This document shows, piece by piece, positions 1-4,680 of a DNA stretch of 6,755 nt. Numbering within the stretch: the stretch's first letter is position 1; every line of letters begins with the position of its first letter. The DNA is from an uncultured Veillonella sp. (GTDB taxonomy: Bacteria > Bacillota > Negativicutes > Veillonellales > Veillonellaceae), in assembly GCA_900766125.1 (NCBI GenBank), contig CAAFUD010000233.1:1-6755 (forward strand), written 5' to 3'. Made by a program: the position numbers and the translations under genes. The notes beneath the pieces are model-generated. The model ran no database searches and was not told where the DNA came from. It saw nothing but the letters and a program-made list of their open reading frames with translations.

Positions 1-89
1 GCGGAGGATTAGGGATTCGAACCCTAGCGACGGTAACCCGCCCTAACGATTTAGCAAACCGTCCTCTTCAGCCTCTTGAGTAATCCTCC
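1..89 (-). tRNA. tRNA-Ser (anticodon GCU), 3' CCA end cut by window edge
   Basis: Read on the minus strand, the gene begins at 89 with acceptor strand GGAGGAT, which pairs with ATCCTCC at 9-3. The discriminator is G at position 2, the base expected for serine tRNAs. The D stem is CTC/GAG. The anticodon stem ACGGT/ATCGT closes the loop TTGCTAA, giving anticodon GCT, which reads AGC and AGU serine codons. A long variable arm (GGCGG-GTTA-CCGTC) marks this as a class II tRNA. The T arm is TAGGG-TTCGAAT-CCCTA. One C follows the discriminator before the window ends, so an encoded CCA is possible but not visible. A promoter lies just upstream at 134-105. Confidence 0.97.
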
Positions 90-104
90 ATGCTTTACTG
101 GGTA

Positions 105-134
105 ATCATATCATACCCAATAAGGCATTGTCAA
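105..134 (-). promoter_or_regulatory. Promoter of tRNA-Ser
   Basis: On the minus strand there is a consensus -35 TTGACA (134-129), an 18-bp spacer and a -10 TATGAT (110-105). The -10 is preceded by TGA, giving an extended -10. The predicted start is near 98, about 9 bases before the mature tRNA 5' end. The element sits between the dps stop codon and the tRNA. No terminator is seen between dps and the tRNA, so read-through from dps may add to this promoter. A short inverted repeat, TGGGTA/TACCCA (99-104 and 114-119), overlaps the -10. Confidence 0.75.
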
Positions 135-139
135 TCGTA

Positions 140-574
140 TTATTTCAACATGGATTCGATGAACCAGATTTGTTTTACATAGTATGCAACGTGATCTTCC
201 ATCATGCTTACGAGCAAGAAGTCCCCTTCTTCATCGGCAGCTGCACGGATTGCTACAGCTTGATCATTCATGTATTTGAAGTCTTTAAGAAGAATTTCAA
301 TTACTTTCGCTTGAGGGATATCTTCTTGACCCAATTCTTCAATTTTAGTCAATTTAGCGTATTCTGCAGAATTAACCAATGGGAATTGACCTTGCATTTT
401 CACGTGTTCTGCTACTGCATCGAAGTATTCAAACGCTTCATCATAGATGGATTCCAAATATTCGTGAATGGATTTGAATTGTGGACCTGTTACGTTGAAA
501 TGTAGGTTATGTAATTTTACGTTCCATACGGAAAGATCTGCTAAATATTGGTTTACTTGTTGTAAGTTTTTCAT
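140..574 (-). CDS. dps: Dps-family miniferritin (DNA-protection / iron-storage ferroxidase)
   Basis: This 144-aa protein belongs to the Dps ferritin-like family. Members form hollow 12-mers that oxidise Fe(II), usually with hydrogen peroxide, and store the iron in the cytoplasm; some also coat DNA. The family signature is intact: HNLHFNVTGPQF at about 22-33, then IHEYLESIYDEAFEYFDAVAE at about 36-56. The inter-subunit ferroxidase ligands by family alignment are H25, H37, E41 (often Asp), D52 and E56. The aromatic W usual after the first His is F26. There is no lysine-rich N-terminal tail, so DNA binding cannot be inferred. The frame extends upstream to 619, but AAGGAG stands 8 bases before the Met at 574, which decides the start. 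The gene is monocistronic or reads into tRNA-Ser. A strong promoter with a palindromic operator precedes it. Confidence 0.95.
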   Translation of the reverse strand: MKNLQQVNQYLADLSVWNVKLHNLHFNVTGPQFKSIHEYLESIYDEAFEYFDAVAEHVKMQGQFPLVNSAEYAKLTKIEELGQEDIPQAKVIEILLKDFKYMNDQAVAIRAAADEEGDFLLVSMMEDHVAYYVKQIWFIESMLK

Positions 575-671
575 AGTAATTCTCCTTTTTCTTTTAATTC
601 TCAAATATAGTTTATTCAAAAAGCAGAATAAACCCAGTCGGCTTCTATGCCATCAATTCGTTTATCTAATT

Positions 672-691
672 TGTAATCAGTATTGATTACA
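672..691. promoter_or_regulatory. Palindromic operator candidate at the dps transcription start
   Basis: Two perfect 8-bp arms, TGTAATCA and TGATTACA, are separated by GTAT. The site covers about +1 to +20 of the predicted dps transcript, immediately downstream of the -10, where a bound repressor would block initiation. dps genes in Firmicutes are commonly controlled by PerR or Fur-family repressors. This sequence is not a clean match to the known PerR box, so the regulator is not named. A 5'-UTR hairpin is the alternative reading. Confidence 0.6.
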
Positions 692-697
692 TGATTT

Positions 698-726
698 ATT
701 TTACCAATAATGATTTTCCTTGTCAA
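698..726 (-). promoter_or_regulatory. Promoter of dps
   Basis: On the minus strand there is a perfect -35 TTGACA (726-721), an optimal 17-bp spacer and a -10 TAAAAT (703-698). The predicted transcription start is near 691, giving a 5' untranslated region of roughly 117 bases before the dps start at 574. It lies just downstream of the cysE terminator, so dps is an independent unit. A near-consensus promoter on a stress gene suggests that control is by repression, consistent with the adjacent palindrome. Confidence 0.8.
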
Positions 727-758
727 TACATTAAATCGATTTTTTTGAATATTTTTAT

Positions 759-800
759 AAAAAAACCTCTAACTACTAGTTCAACTAATAGTTAGAGGTT
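759..800 (-). terminator. Rho-independent terminator of cysE (cysK-cysE unit)
   Basis: A perfect 12-bp stem (764-775 with 789-800, arms AACCTCTAACTA and TAGTTAGAGGTT) continues after one mismatch into a further 4 bp (TAGT/ACTA) around a TCA loop. Read on the minus strand it is followed by a run of seven T (765-759, the first two also paired in the stem). It lies 39 bases after the cysE stop codon and before the dps promoter, closing the cysteine transcript. Confidence 0.92.
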
Positions 801-838
801 CTATCCTTCTATATTATATGCGGTTTTATTACACTATA

Positions 839-1447
839 TTAAATATAGTATTCTATGTAATCATCAGGAATTTTCTTTTCCTCTGCCTGGCCATTATTAG
901 TACGACGAGGTTTACGGACATACATATTTTCTGGATCTGTTTCAAAGATAACCATATCTTTAGGTATATCGTGTTTGATAACGAGGTTACAACCAATTTT
1001 AGTGCGTGCCCCAATAGTAATATCACCTAAGATTTTCGTACCTGTACCGATGAGCACTTCGTCTTCAATGGTCGGATGGCGTTTTACCTTTTTAGAGGAC
1101 ATGCCACCTAACGTCACTTGGTGGAACAAGGTCACATTATCCCCTACGATTGCCGTTTCACCGATAACGACACCCATGCCATGGTCGATAAATAAACCAC
1201 GACCGATGGTAGCACCTGGATGGATTTCAATGCCGGTTACGTGACGGGAGTGAAGCGCTACGCGACGGGCCAAGGTTGGCCATCCCGCCTTATAAAGGCG
1301 ATGCGCAAAGAAATGCCAGAACAAGGCTGTAATATGCGGGTATGTCCAAATAACCATCCACACATTTGTTGCTGCCGGGTCAGAATCCATTACGCGCTTA
1401 ATATTATATTGAATTTTGCCCCATAATTCGCGTAAACCTTGTATCAT
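839..1447 (-). CDS. cysE: Serine O-acetyltransferase
   Basis: CysE transfers acetyl from acetyl-CoA to L-serine, giving O-acetylserine, the first committed step of cysteine synthesis. The 202-aa protein has a short N-terminal helical part (about 1-70), as in Bacillus-type rather than enterobacterial CysE. A left-handed beta-helix of hexapeptide repeats follows (about 72-160). Family motifs are clear: GIEIHPGATIGRG (72-84), IDHGMGVVIGETA (87-99, with catalytic-type D88-H89), VTLGG (111-115) and RHPTI. E74 stands where E. coli has D143, as in Bacillus homologues. The usual GxPA-type ending of the helix is replaced by a divergent stretch around ETDPENMYVRKPRR, and the chain ends DYIEYYI. A terminal Ile is what CysE uses to dock in CysK. 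The start has GGAG 5 bases upstream. It follows cysK after 102 bp and is probably cotranscribed with it. Confidence 0.95.
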   Translation of the reverse strand: MIQGLRELWGKIQYNIKRVMDSDPAATNVWMVIWTYPHITALFWHFFAHRLYKAGWPTLARRVALHSRHVTGIEIHPGATIGRGLFIDHGMGVVIGETAIVGDNVTLFHQVTLGGMSSKKVKRHPTIEDEVLIGTGTKILGDITIGARTKIGCNLVIKHDIPKDMVIFETDPENMYVRKPRRTNNGQAEEKKIPDDYIEYYI

Positions 1448-1506
1448 AGCGACTCCATCTCAAATAACTCTACTCATATATAATATATAGTATACAACAT
1501 ATGTGG

Positions 1507-1524
1507 TATGTATTCCTATACATA
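1507..1524. promoter_or_regulatory. Inverted repeat in the cysK-cysE gap, related to the cysK operator candidate
   Basis: Perfect 7-bp arms TATGTAT and ATACATA flank TCCT, about 60 bp upstream of the cysE start. Positions 1507-1523 match 2569-2585 at the cysK promoter in 14 of 17 bases. Both read TATRGGAATACA on the minus strand. The gap is very AT-rich between 1470 and 1500, where several -10-like hexamers occur but no convincing -35, so a separate cysE promoter is possible but not shown. There is no T-run, so it is not a terminator. Confidence 0.5.
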
Positions 1525-1549
1525 AGATGCTTTATCTATGCGAAATCCG

Positions 1550-2464
1550 TTACTTTACATATTCATTATTGGCGAAGTCCAAGAGGGATAAATATTTTTC
1601 TACCCCATCTGGCGCAATCACCACGATATTCGCCTTTGGTTCTTCACGAGCGATACGCTTTGCCGCAACGATGGCTGCTCCTGAGGAAAGGCCAATAGAA
1701 ACACCACTTTCACGCATAAAGGTTTGCACTTCGCTAAAAGCCTCTTCATCGCTTACAGTTTGTACACCGTCCATTAAGCTTTGATCAAAGTTTTCAGGAA
1801 TAAAGCCAGCCCCAATGCCTTGAATTTTGTGAGGGCCGCCCTTACCTTCCGTAATGGCTGGAGAACCTGTTGGCTCTACGGCGATAGCCTTTAGGTTAGG
1901 ATTATGCTCTTTCAATCGTTTTGCAACACCTGTGAAAGTGCCACCAGTACCGATACCCGCTATGAATACATCTACATTTGGTACTTGTTCTACGATTTCG
2001 GCACCAGTTGTACGATAATGCATATCTGGGTTTGCAGGGTTTACGAATTGGCCCAATGTGAAAGCATTTGGGTATTTAACTAAAATTTCATTAGCTCGTT
2101 CAAGAGCACCTCTCATACCCGTTTCTTTCGGCGTTAAGATGAGCTGTGCACCATAAGCTTTAATAAGCTCACGGCGTTCTTTACTCATGCTTTCAGGCAT
2201 AATAATAACAGTTTTAATATGCAAGATGGCGCCCACCATGGCAAGAGCAATACCTGTATTACCGCTTGTAGCTTCAACGATAATGCTATCTTCGTGAAGG
2301 CGTCCTTTTTCCTTAGCGTCTTGCAACATGCCAAGTACAGCGCGGTCTTTCACAGAACCGCCTACATTATATTTTTCAAGTTTTACATAGATATTGGTGT
2401 TTGGTAATTGATATACCGGAGTTTTACCAATCAGTTTAGTTGTTTGATTTGTGACTATGCTCAT
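1550..2464 (-). CDS. cysK: Cysteine synthase (O-acetylserine sulfhydrylase), PLP-dependent
   Basis: CysK replaces the acetate of O-acetylserine with sulfide to give L-cysteine. The 304-aa protein is a fold-type II PLP enzyme of normal length. The PLP Schiff-base lysine is K39 in GGSVKDR. The substrate-binding loop is EATSGNTG (64-71), and the PLP-phosphate loop is GIGTGGT (170-176). QFVNPANPDMHY (139-150), KIQGIGAGFIP and GLSSGAA are further family signatures. The motif before the lysine is YNVGGSVKDR, where most homologues have NP. The frame is open to a Met at 2512, but AAAGGAGG lies 5 bases before the Met at 2464 and the upstream Met falls inside a terminator-like hairpin, so 2464 is chosen. 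It is the first gene of a cysK-cysE unit with its own promoter and an attenuator-like leader. CysM or a related beta-substituting synthase is a less likely alternative. Confidence 0.95.
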   Translation of the reverse strand: MSIVTNQTTKLIGKTPVYQLPNTNIYVKLEKYNVGGSVKDRAVLGMLQDAKEKGRLHEDSIIVEATSGNTGIALAMVGAILHIKTVIIMPESMSKERRELIKAYGAQLILTPKETGMRGALERANEILVKYPNAFTLGQFVNPANPDMHYRTTGAEIVEQVPNVDVFIAGIGTGGTFTGVAKRLKEHNPNLKAIAVEPTGSPAITEGKGGPHKIQGIGAGFIPENFDQSLMDGVQTVSDEEAFSEVQTFMRESGVSIGLSSGAAIVAAKRIAREEPKANIVVIAPDGVEKYLSLLDFANNEYVK

Positions 2465-2491
2465 CTGATCCTCCTTTTGGCGATAGATGAT

Positions 2492-2524
2492 AAAAATCGT
2501 CCTCAGGAACATCCCAAGGACGAT
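2492..2524 (-). promoter_or_regulatory. Attenuator-like terminator hairpin in the cysK leader
   Basis: Read on the minus strand, ATCGTCCT (2524-2517) pairs perfectly with AGGACGAT (2503-2496) over a 13-base loop, and a five-T tract follows (2496-2492). This intrinsic-terminator shape lies between the predicted transcription start (about 2587) and the cysK start at 2464, so uncontrolled it would stop cysK transcription. An alternative pairing is visible: CAAGG (2539-2535) with CCTTG (2519-2515), extended by ATCC with GGAT, which would consume part of the 5' arm. A short frame crossing the hairpin contains Ser and Cys codons. The regulatory signal is unknown. Confidence 0.6.
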
Positions 2525-2569
2525 ATGATTTTCACCTTGTTATTCTCTATACACTGGATATAACCATTT

Positions 2570-2589
2570 GTGTATTCCCATAAATACAC
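2570..2589. promoter_or_regulatory. Palindromic operator candidate at the cysK promoter
   Basis: Perfect 7-bp arms GTGTATT and AATACAC flank CCCATA. The palindrome covers the predicted transcription start (about 2587), directly downstream of the -10, a classic repressor position. A closely related sequence occurs in front of cysE (1507-1523). Cysteine genes in Firmicutes are often repressed by Rrf2-family CymR. The GGAAT core is compatible with such a regulator, but that assignment is inference. Confidence 0.55.
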
Positions 2590-2593
2590 TCAT

Positions 2594-2623
2594 ACTCTAT
2601 CACCTGCATCTATGCATTGTCAA
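2594..2623 (-). promoter_or_regulatory. Promoter of cysK(-cysE)
   Basis: On the minus strand there is a perfect -35 TTGACA (2623-2618), an 18-bp spacer and a -10 TAGAGT (2599-2594). TGA immediately before the -10 makes it an extended -10. The predicted start near 2587 gives a leader of about 123 bases that holds the palindrome and the attenuator-like hairpin. Confidence 0.7.
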
Positions 2624-2639
2624 GAGAATGAGAACTGCT

Positions 2640-2675
2640 TTTAAAACCCTAAAAATACAGGAAATAACTAGGTTT
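2640..2675 (-). terminator. Weak terminator candidate after the membrane-protein gene
   Basis: Just after the stop of the 286-aa membrane protein, AAACCTA (2675-2669, minus strand) can pair with TAGGGTTT (2651-2644) with one bulged G, followed by a short T run. The stem is weak and the loop about 17 bases, so termination may be partial. Its position, between that gene and the cysK promoter, is what supports it. Confidence 0.35.
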
Positions 2676-2677
2676 AT

Positions 2678-3538
2678 TTATAAATTTGTCAACGTGTTTA
2701 CCACCACACCCCAGGTAATAGGCACCACAATGATAGCTAGCGCAAGCCCAATAAAGATGGCTACCCCTAGTATAATGGTAAGCCGCGGAATGATGGCTAT
2801 AACAGTGCTATTCGCTACATTATACGCTTTGTCTATGTCATAGTGTAGCGCTACATAGCCCCACAAAAATCCTGCTATCAAATATATCGCTACATAAGGA
2901 TCTAGTATGATATGCGTTGATGTCATCGGTTCAACATGCATTAAACGATTGATGACTGGTGAAAGTAGCACATTAGCGAGTATAGCTATAAGCTTGAACC
3001 ATATAAGACATATAATATAAGGCCACATAGTTCTCATGGTCATCCGCAACATATAAAGCAGACCAACCATACCTGAACCCAACGTGCCCTTTGTATGTGC
3101 CATGTACCGTTCCATCCAAGACGGTTGTTCTTTGCCTTGATGTAGTTGGTCATAGTGAAATGATAAATTCCTTTCACCATGCGCTAAATCGACGAGGCCT
3201 AACACTTGTAACAATACTAAAACAAAGACGAAAACAACGCCTATTTGGAAGCTTTCACTAAAGAATAGAGCCATCGGATCAAATGTTAGCTCACTCAAAG
3301 ACGATAAATTACCATAAACATCATAAAATGCAGCATATATACCATTTGTTATGAGTACATCCACAAGAAACAGGGTCAATATAAAGATAAGATACCCATT
3401 CCACCGAGTCCATCTGCTGAGATGTGACAACTGCGTATGCTCCCCTACGATTATGGATGCAGGGTGAATAGACAAGATCACACCGATCATAAAAAACATT
3501 ATGAACGATGTGCCCATTGTTATATATTCATATACCAT
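2678..3538 (-). CDS. Uncharacterised polytopic integral membrane protein, coupled to queF
   Basis: I do not recognise a family for this 286-aa protein. It has five to seven likely transmembrane segments, at about 9-27, 48-70, 97-116, 170-194, 215-232 and 244-281 (the last long enough for two passes). A hydrophilic loop of about 50 residues (117-165) contains the acidic/His-rich stretch HGERNLSFHYDQLHQGKEQPSW. No signal peptide, nucleotide-binding motif or catalytic signature is visible. The start codon follows the queF stop after one base (TAATATG) and no good ribosome binding site precedes it, so translation is probably coupled to queF. An alternative Met eight codons in also lacks a clear site. 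Location in one transcript with queF might hint at queuosine-precursor uptake, but the sequence itself does not show this. Confidence 0.85.
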   Translation of the reverse strand: MVYEYITMGTSFIMFFMIGVILSIHPASIIVGEHTQLSHLSRWTRWNGYLIFILTLFLVDVLITNGIYAAFYDVYGNLSSLSELTFDPMALFFSESFQIGVVFVFVLVLLQVLGLVDLAHGERNLSFHYDQLHQGKEQPSWMERYMAHTKGTLGSGMVGLLYMLRMTMRTMWPYIICLIWFKLIAILANVLLSPVINRLMHVEPMTSTHIILDPYVAIYLIAGFLWGYVALHYDIDKAYNVANSTVIAIIPRLTIILGVAIFIGLALAIIVVPITWGVVVNTLTNL

Positions 3539-3539
3539 A

Positions 3540-4037
3540 TTAACGGTATGCTACGCGCTCAGGCTGCATGTCGTGGAAATGAAGGCGCTCTTTTGCCGTC
3601 TTTTCCCACTCTGTACCAGGCTTGCCATAGTTTGCATATGGATCGATGGACAAACCACCGCGTGGCGTAAACTTACCCCATACCTCGATGTACTTTGGAT
3701 CCATCAACTTGATGAGGTCTTTCATGATGATATTGATGCAATCTTCGTGAAAGTCCCCATGGTTACGGAAACTAAATAGGTACAATTTCAAAGACTTGGA
3801 CTCAACCATTTTCTTATCTGGTACATAAGAGATATAGATTGTGGCAAAGTCAGGTTGACCTGTCATAGGACACAAGCTAGTGAACTCAGGACAATTAAAC
3901 TTAACGAAGTAATCATTGTCAGGGTGCTTGTTATCAAACGCCTCTAACACCTGTGGTGCATAATCAGTTGGGTAATCGGTCTTGTGACCTAACATCGTTA
4001 CCCCTTGTAACTCTTTTTCAGATCTGCCGGATGCCAT
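3540..4037 (-). CDS. queF: NADPH-dependent 7-cyano-7-deazaguanine (preQ0) reductase, unimodular type
   Basis: QueF reduces the nitrile of preQ0 to the aminomethyl group of preQ1 with two NADPH, a cytoplasmic step in making queuosine for tRNA wobble position 34. The 165-aa length matches the short, Bacillus-type (YkvM) enzymes. The catalytic Cys is C56 in FTSLCPMTGQPDF, and the proton-relay Asp is D63. The QueF signature ESKSLKLY spans 79-86, followed by FRNHGDFHE (90-98) with the substrate-binding Glu at E98. All key residues are present. The start at 4037 has AGAGG 6 bases upstream. An extended -10 promoter lies at 4099-4091. The next gene, a membrane protein, begins one base after the stop. 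No other queuosine genes are in the window. Confidence 0.97.
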   Translation of the reverse strand: MASGRSEKELQGVTMLGHKTDYPTDYAPQVLEAFDNKHPDNDYFVKFNCPEFTSLCPMTGQPDFATIYISYVPDKKMVESKSLKLYLFSFRNHGDFHEDCINIIMKDLIKLMDPKYIEVWGKFTPRGGLSIDPYANYGKPGTEWEKTAKERLHFHDMQPERVAYR

Positions 4038-4090
4038 AAGGAACCTCTTTCTATAAATATAATTTCTGCGAAATCATTCAATATAAATAA

Positions 4091-4119
4091 ATTATATCAT
4101 ACGTAGTGCTAAAAAAGTC
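4091..4119 (-). promoter_or_regulatory. Promoter of queF (extended -10)
   Basis: On the minus strand TGATATAAT (4099-4091) is a perfect extended -10 element. The -35 region 17 bp upstream (4119-4114, GACTTT) is poor, which is typical where an extended -10 compensates. The predicted start is near 4084, about 47 bases before queF. I see no preQ1 riboswitch in this short leader. Confidence 0.6.
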
Positions 4120-4199
4120 CTCCCCCAGGTCTAGTTAAACAGTTAGTAGCAACTAATGCATCTAATAACATGCTCTCAAACATCAAATCCACAAAAACT

Positions 4200-4268
4200 A
4201 AAAGGACACTATGACTCCAACCCATTCAGTAATACCTCTCACTGGAGATTAGACTATAGCGTCCTTTT
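4200..4268. terminator. Long imperfect inverted repeat between the CDI module and queF; probable bidirectional terminator
   Basis: Arms AAAAGGAC (4200-4207) and GTCCTTTT (4261-4268) pair perfectly. After one mismatch, CTATG (4209-4213) pairs with TATAG (4255-4259), and CTCCA (4215-4219) pairs with TGGAG (4243-4247), around a 23-base loop. T-rich tracts follow in both directions. It lies about 70 bases after the stop of the immunity-like gene, so it most likely ends the CDI transcript. The rest of the 4038-4338 gap holds only the queF promoter and a small hairpin at 4143-4156. No gene is seen there. A miniature mobile element is an alternative, but no target duplication is visible. Confidence 0.5.
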
Positions 4269-4338
4269 TATATTCATATACCTTATATTAGCATTATACG
4301 TTAATCAATAGAACCTGCTATATGTACGGTCAGAATAT

Positions 4339-4680
4339 CTAATAATAGGTCAAAATATATAAATATATGTATAAAGCTACTAGAAATAACCAAACATATA
4401 CGCCAGCTTTAAAGTTAAACTGATATTTTTCTACTTTATCACTTTCAAACTCATTATTTTTAAGCATAAAGTACATTCCTACTAAAGAAATCCCCATACA
4501 AAATATCCACCAAAACAACATAGTAAATGGAGATATTAAATTACGTATGAAAAATATTCCAAACCCGAGTACTAAGCTAAAAGTATAGATAATTCGAGCT
4601 AAGCTAAGCTTACCTTTATGCGTAATAAGTTTGTATATGAGGAATATAATACCAAGTATTATAATCAGATCTTGATACAT
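4339..4680 (-). CDS. Probable CDI immunity protein, polytopic membrane type
   Basis: This 113-aa, strongly hydrophobic protein has four likely transmembrane helices (about 4-19, 28-46, 51-73 and 92-112). A charged loop, KNNEFESDKVEKYQ, lies between the third and fourth. Its ATG overlaps the stop of the CdiA-like gene by one base (TAATG), so the two are translationally coupled. CdiI immunity genes lie immediately downstream of cdiA, and those that block pore-forming or ionophore CdiA toxins are inner-membrane proteins. Position and topology therefore both point to immunity. I do not recognise a named family. The codons are very AT-rich, as expected of exchanged toxin-immunity modules. Function is inferred from context and untested. 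Confidence 0.8.
   Translation of the reverse strand: MYQDLIIILGIIFLIYKLITHKGKLSLARIIYTFSLVLGFGIFFIRNLISPFTMLFWWIFCMGISLVGMYFMLKNNEFESDKVEKYQFNFKAGVYVWLFLVALYIYLYILTYY

Noticed and set aside
575..619. Longer dps reading frame with a basic N-terminal extension starting at 619
   Set aside because: It would give a Lys/Arg-rich tail attractive for DNA binding, but AAGGAG sits at the ideal distance before the Met at 574 and nothing comparable precedes 619.
2465..2512. Upstream cysK start at 2512
   Set aside because: The added residues are encoded by the terminator hairpin and its T tract, do not look like CysK, and lack a ribosome binding site. The Met at 2464 has AAAGGAGG.
2465..2590. T-box riboswitch controlling cysK
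   Set aside because: The conserved T-box antiterminator sequence (GGGTGGNACCGCG) and a specifier stem are absent, and the leader is too short.
4020..4050. preQ1-I riboswitch suggested by AGAGGTTCC before queF
   Set aside because: The match stops after nine bases and runs straight into the start codon. The partner CCTCT strand and the A-rich tail of the class are missing, so AGAGG is simply the ribosome binding site.
4111..4131. Small G-rich hairpin followed by six T on the minus strand
   Set aside because: The stem has an A-A mismatch and few pairs, and it overlaps the queF -35 region. It is probably not a working terminator.
4211..4252. 13-codon plus-strand ORF with an AAAAGGAC ribosome-binding-like sequence inside the inverted repeat
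   Set aside because: The GGAC is part of the repeat arm, no plus-strand promoter is evident, and the peptide shows no meaningful codon pattern.
3523..4282. 14-base direct repeat (TATATTCATATACC) at 3523-3536 and 4269-4282
   Set aside because: It is low-complexity AT sequence, one copy lies inside a coding region, and nothing else suggests recombination or insertion.
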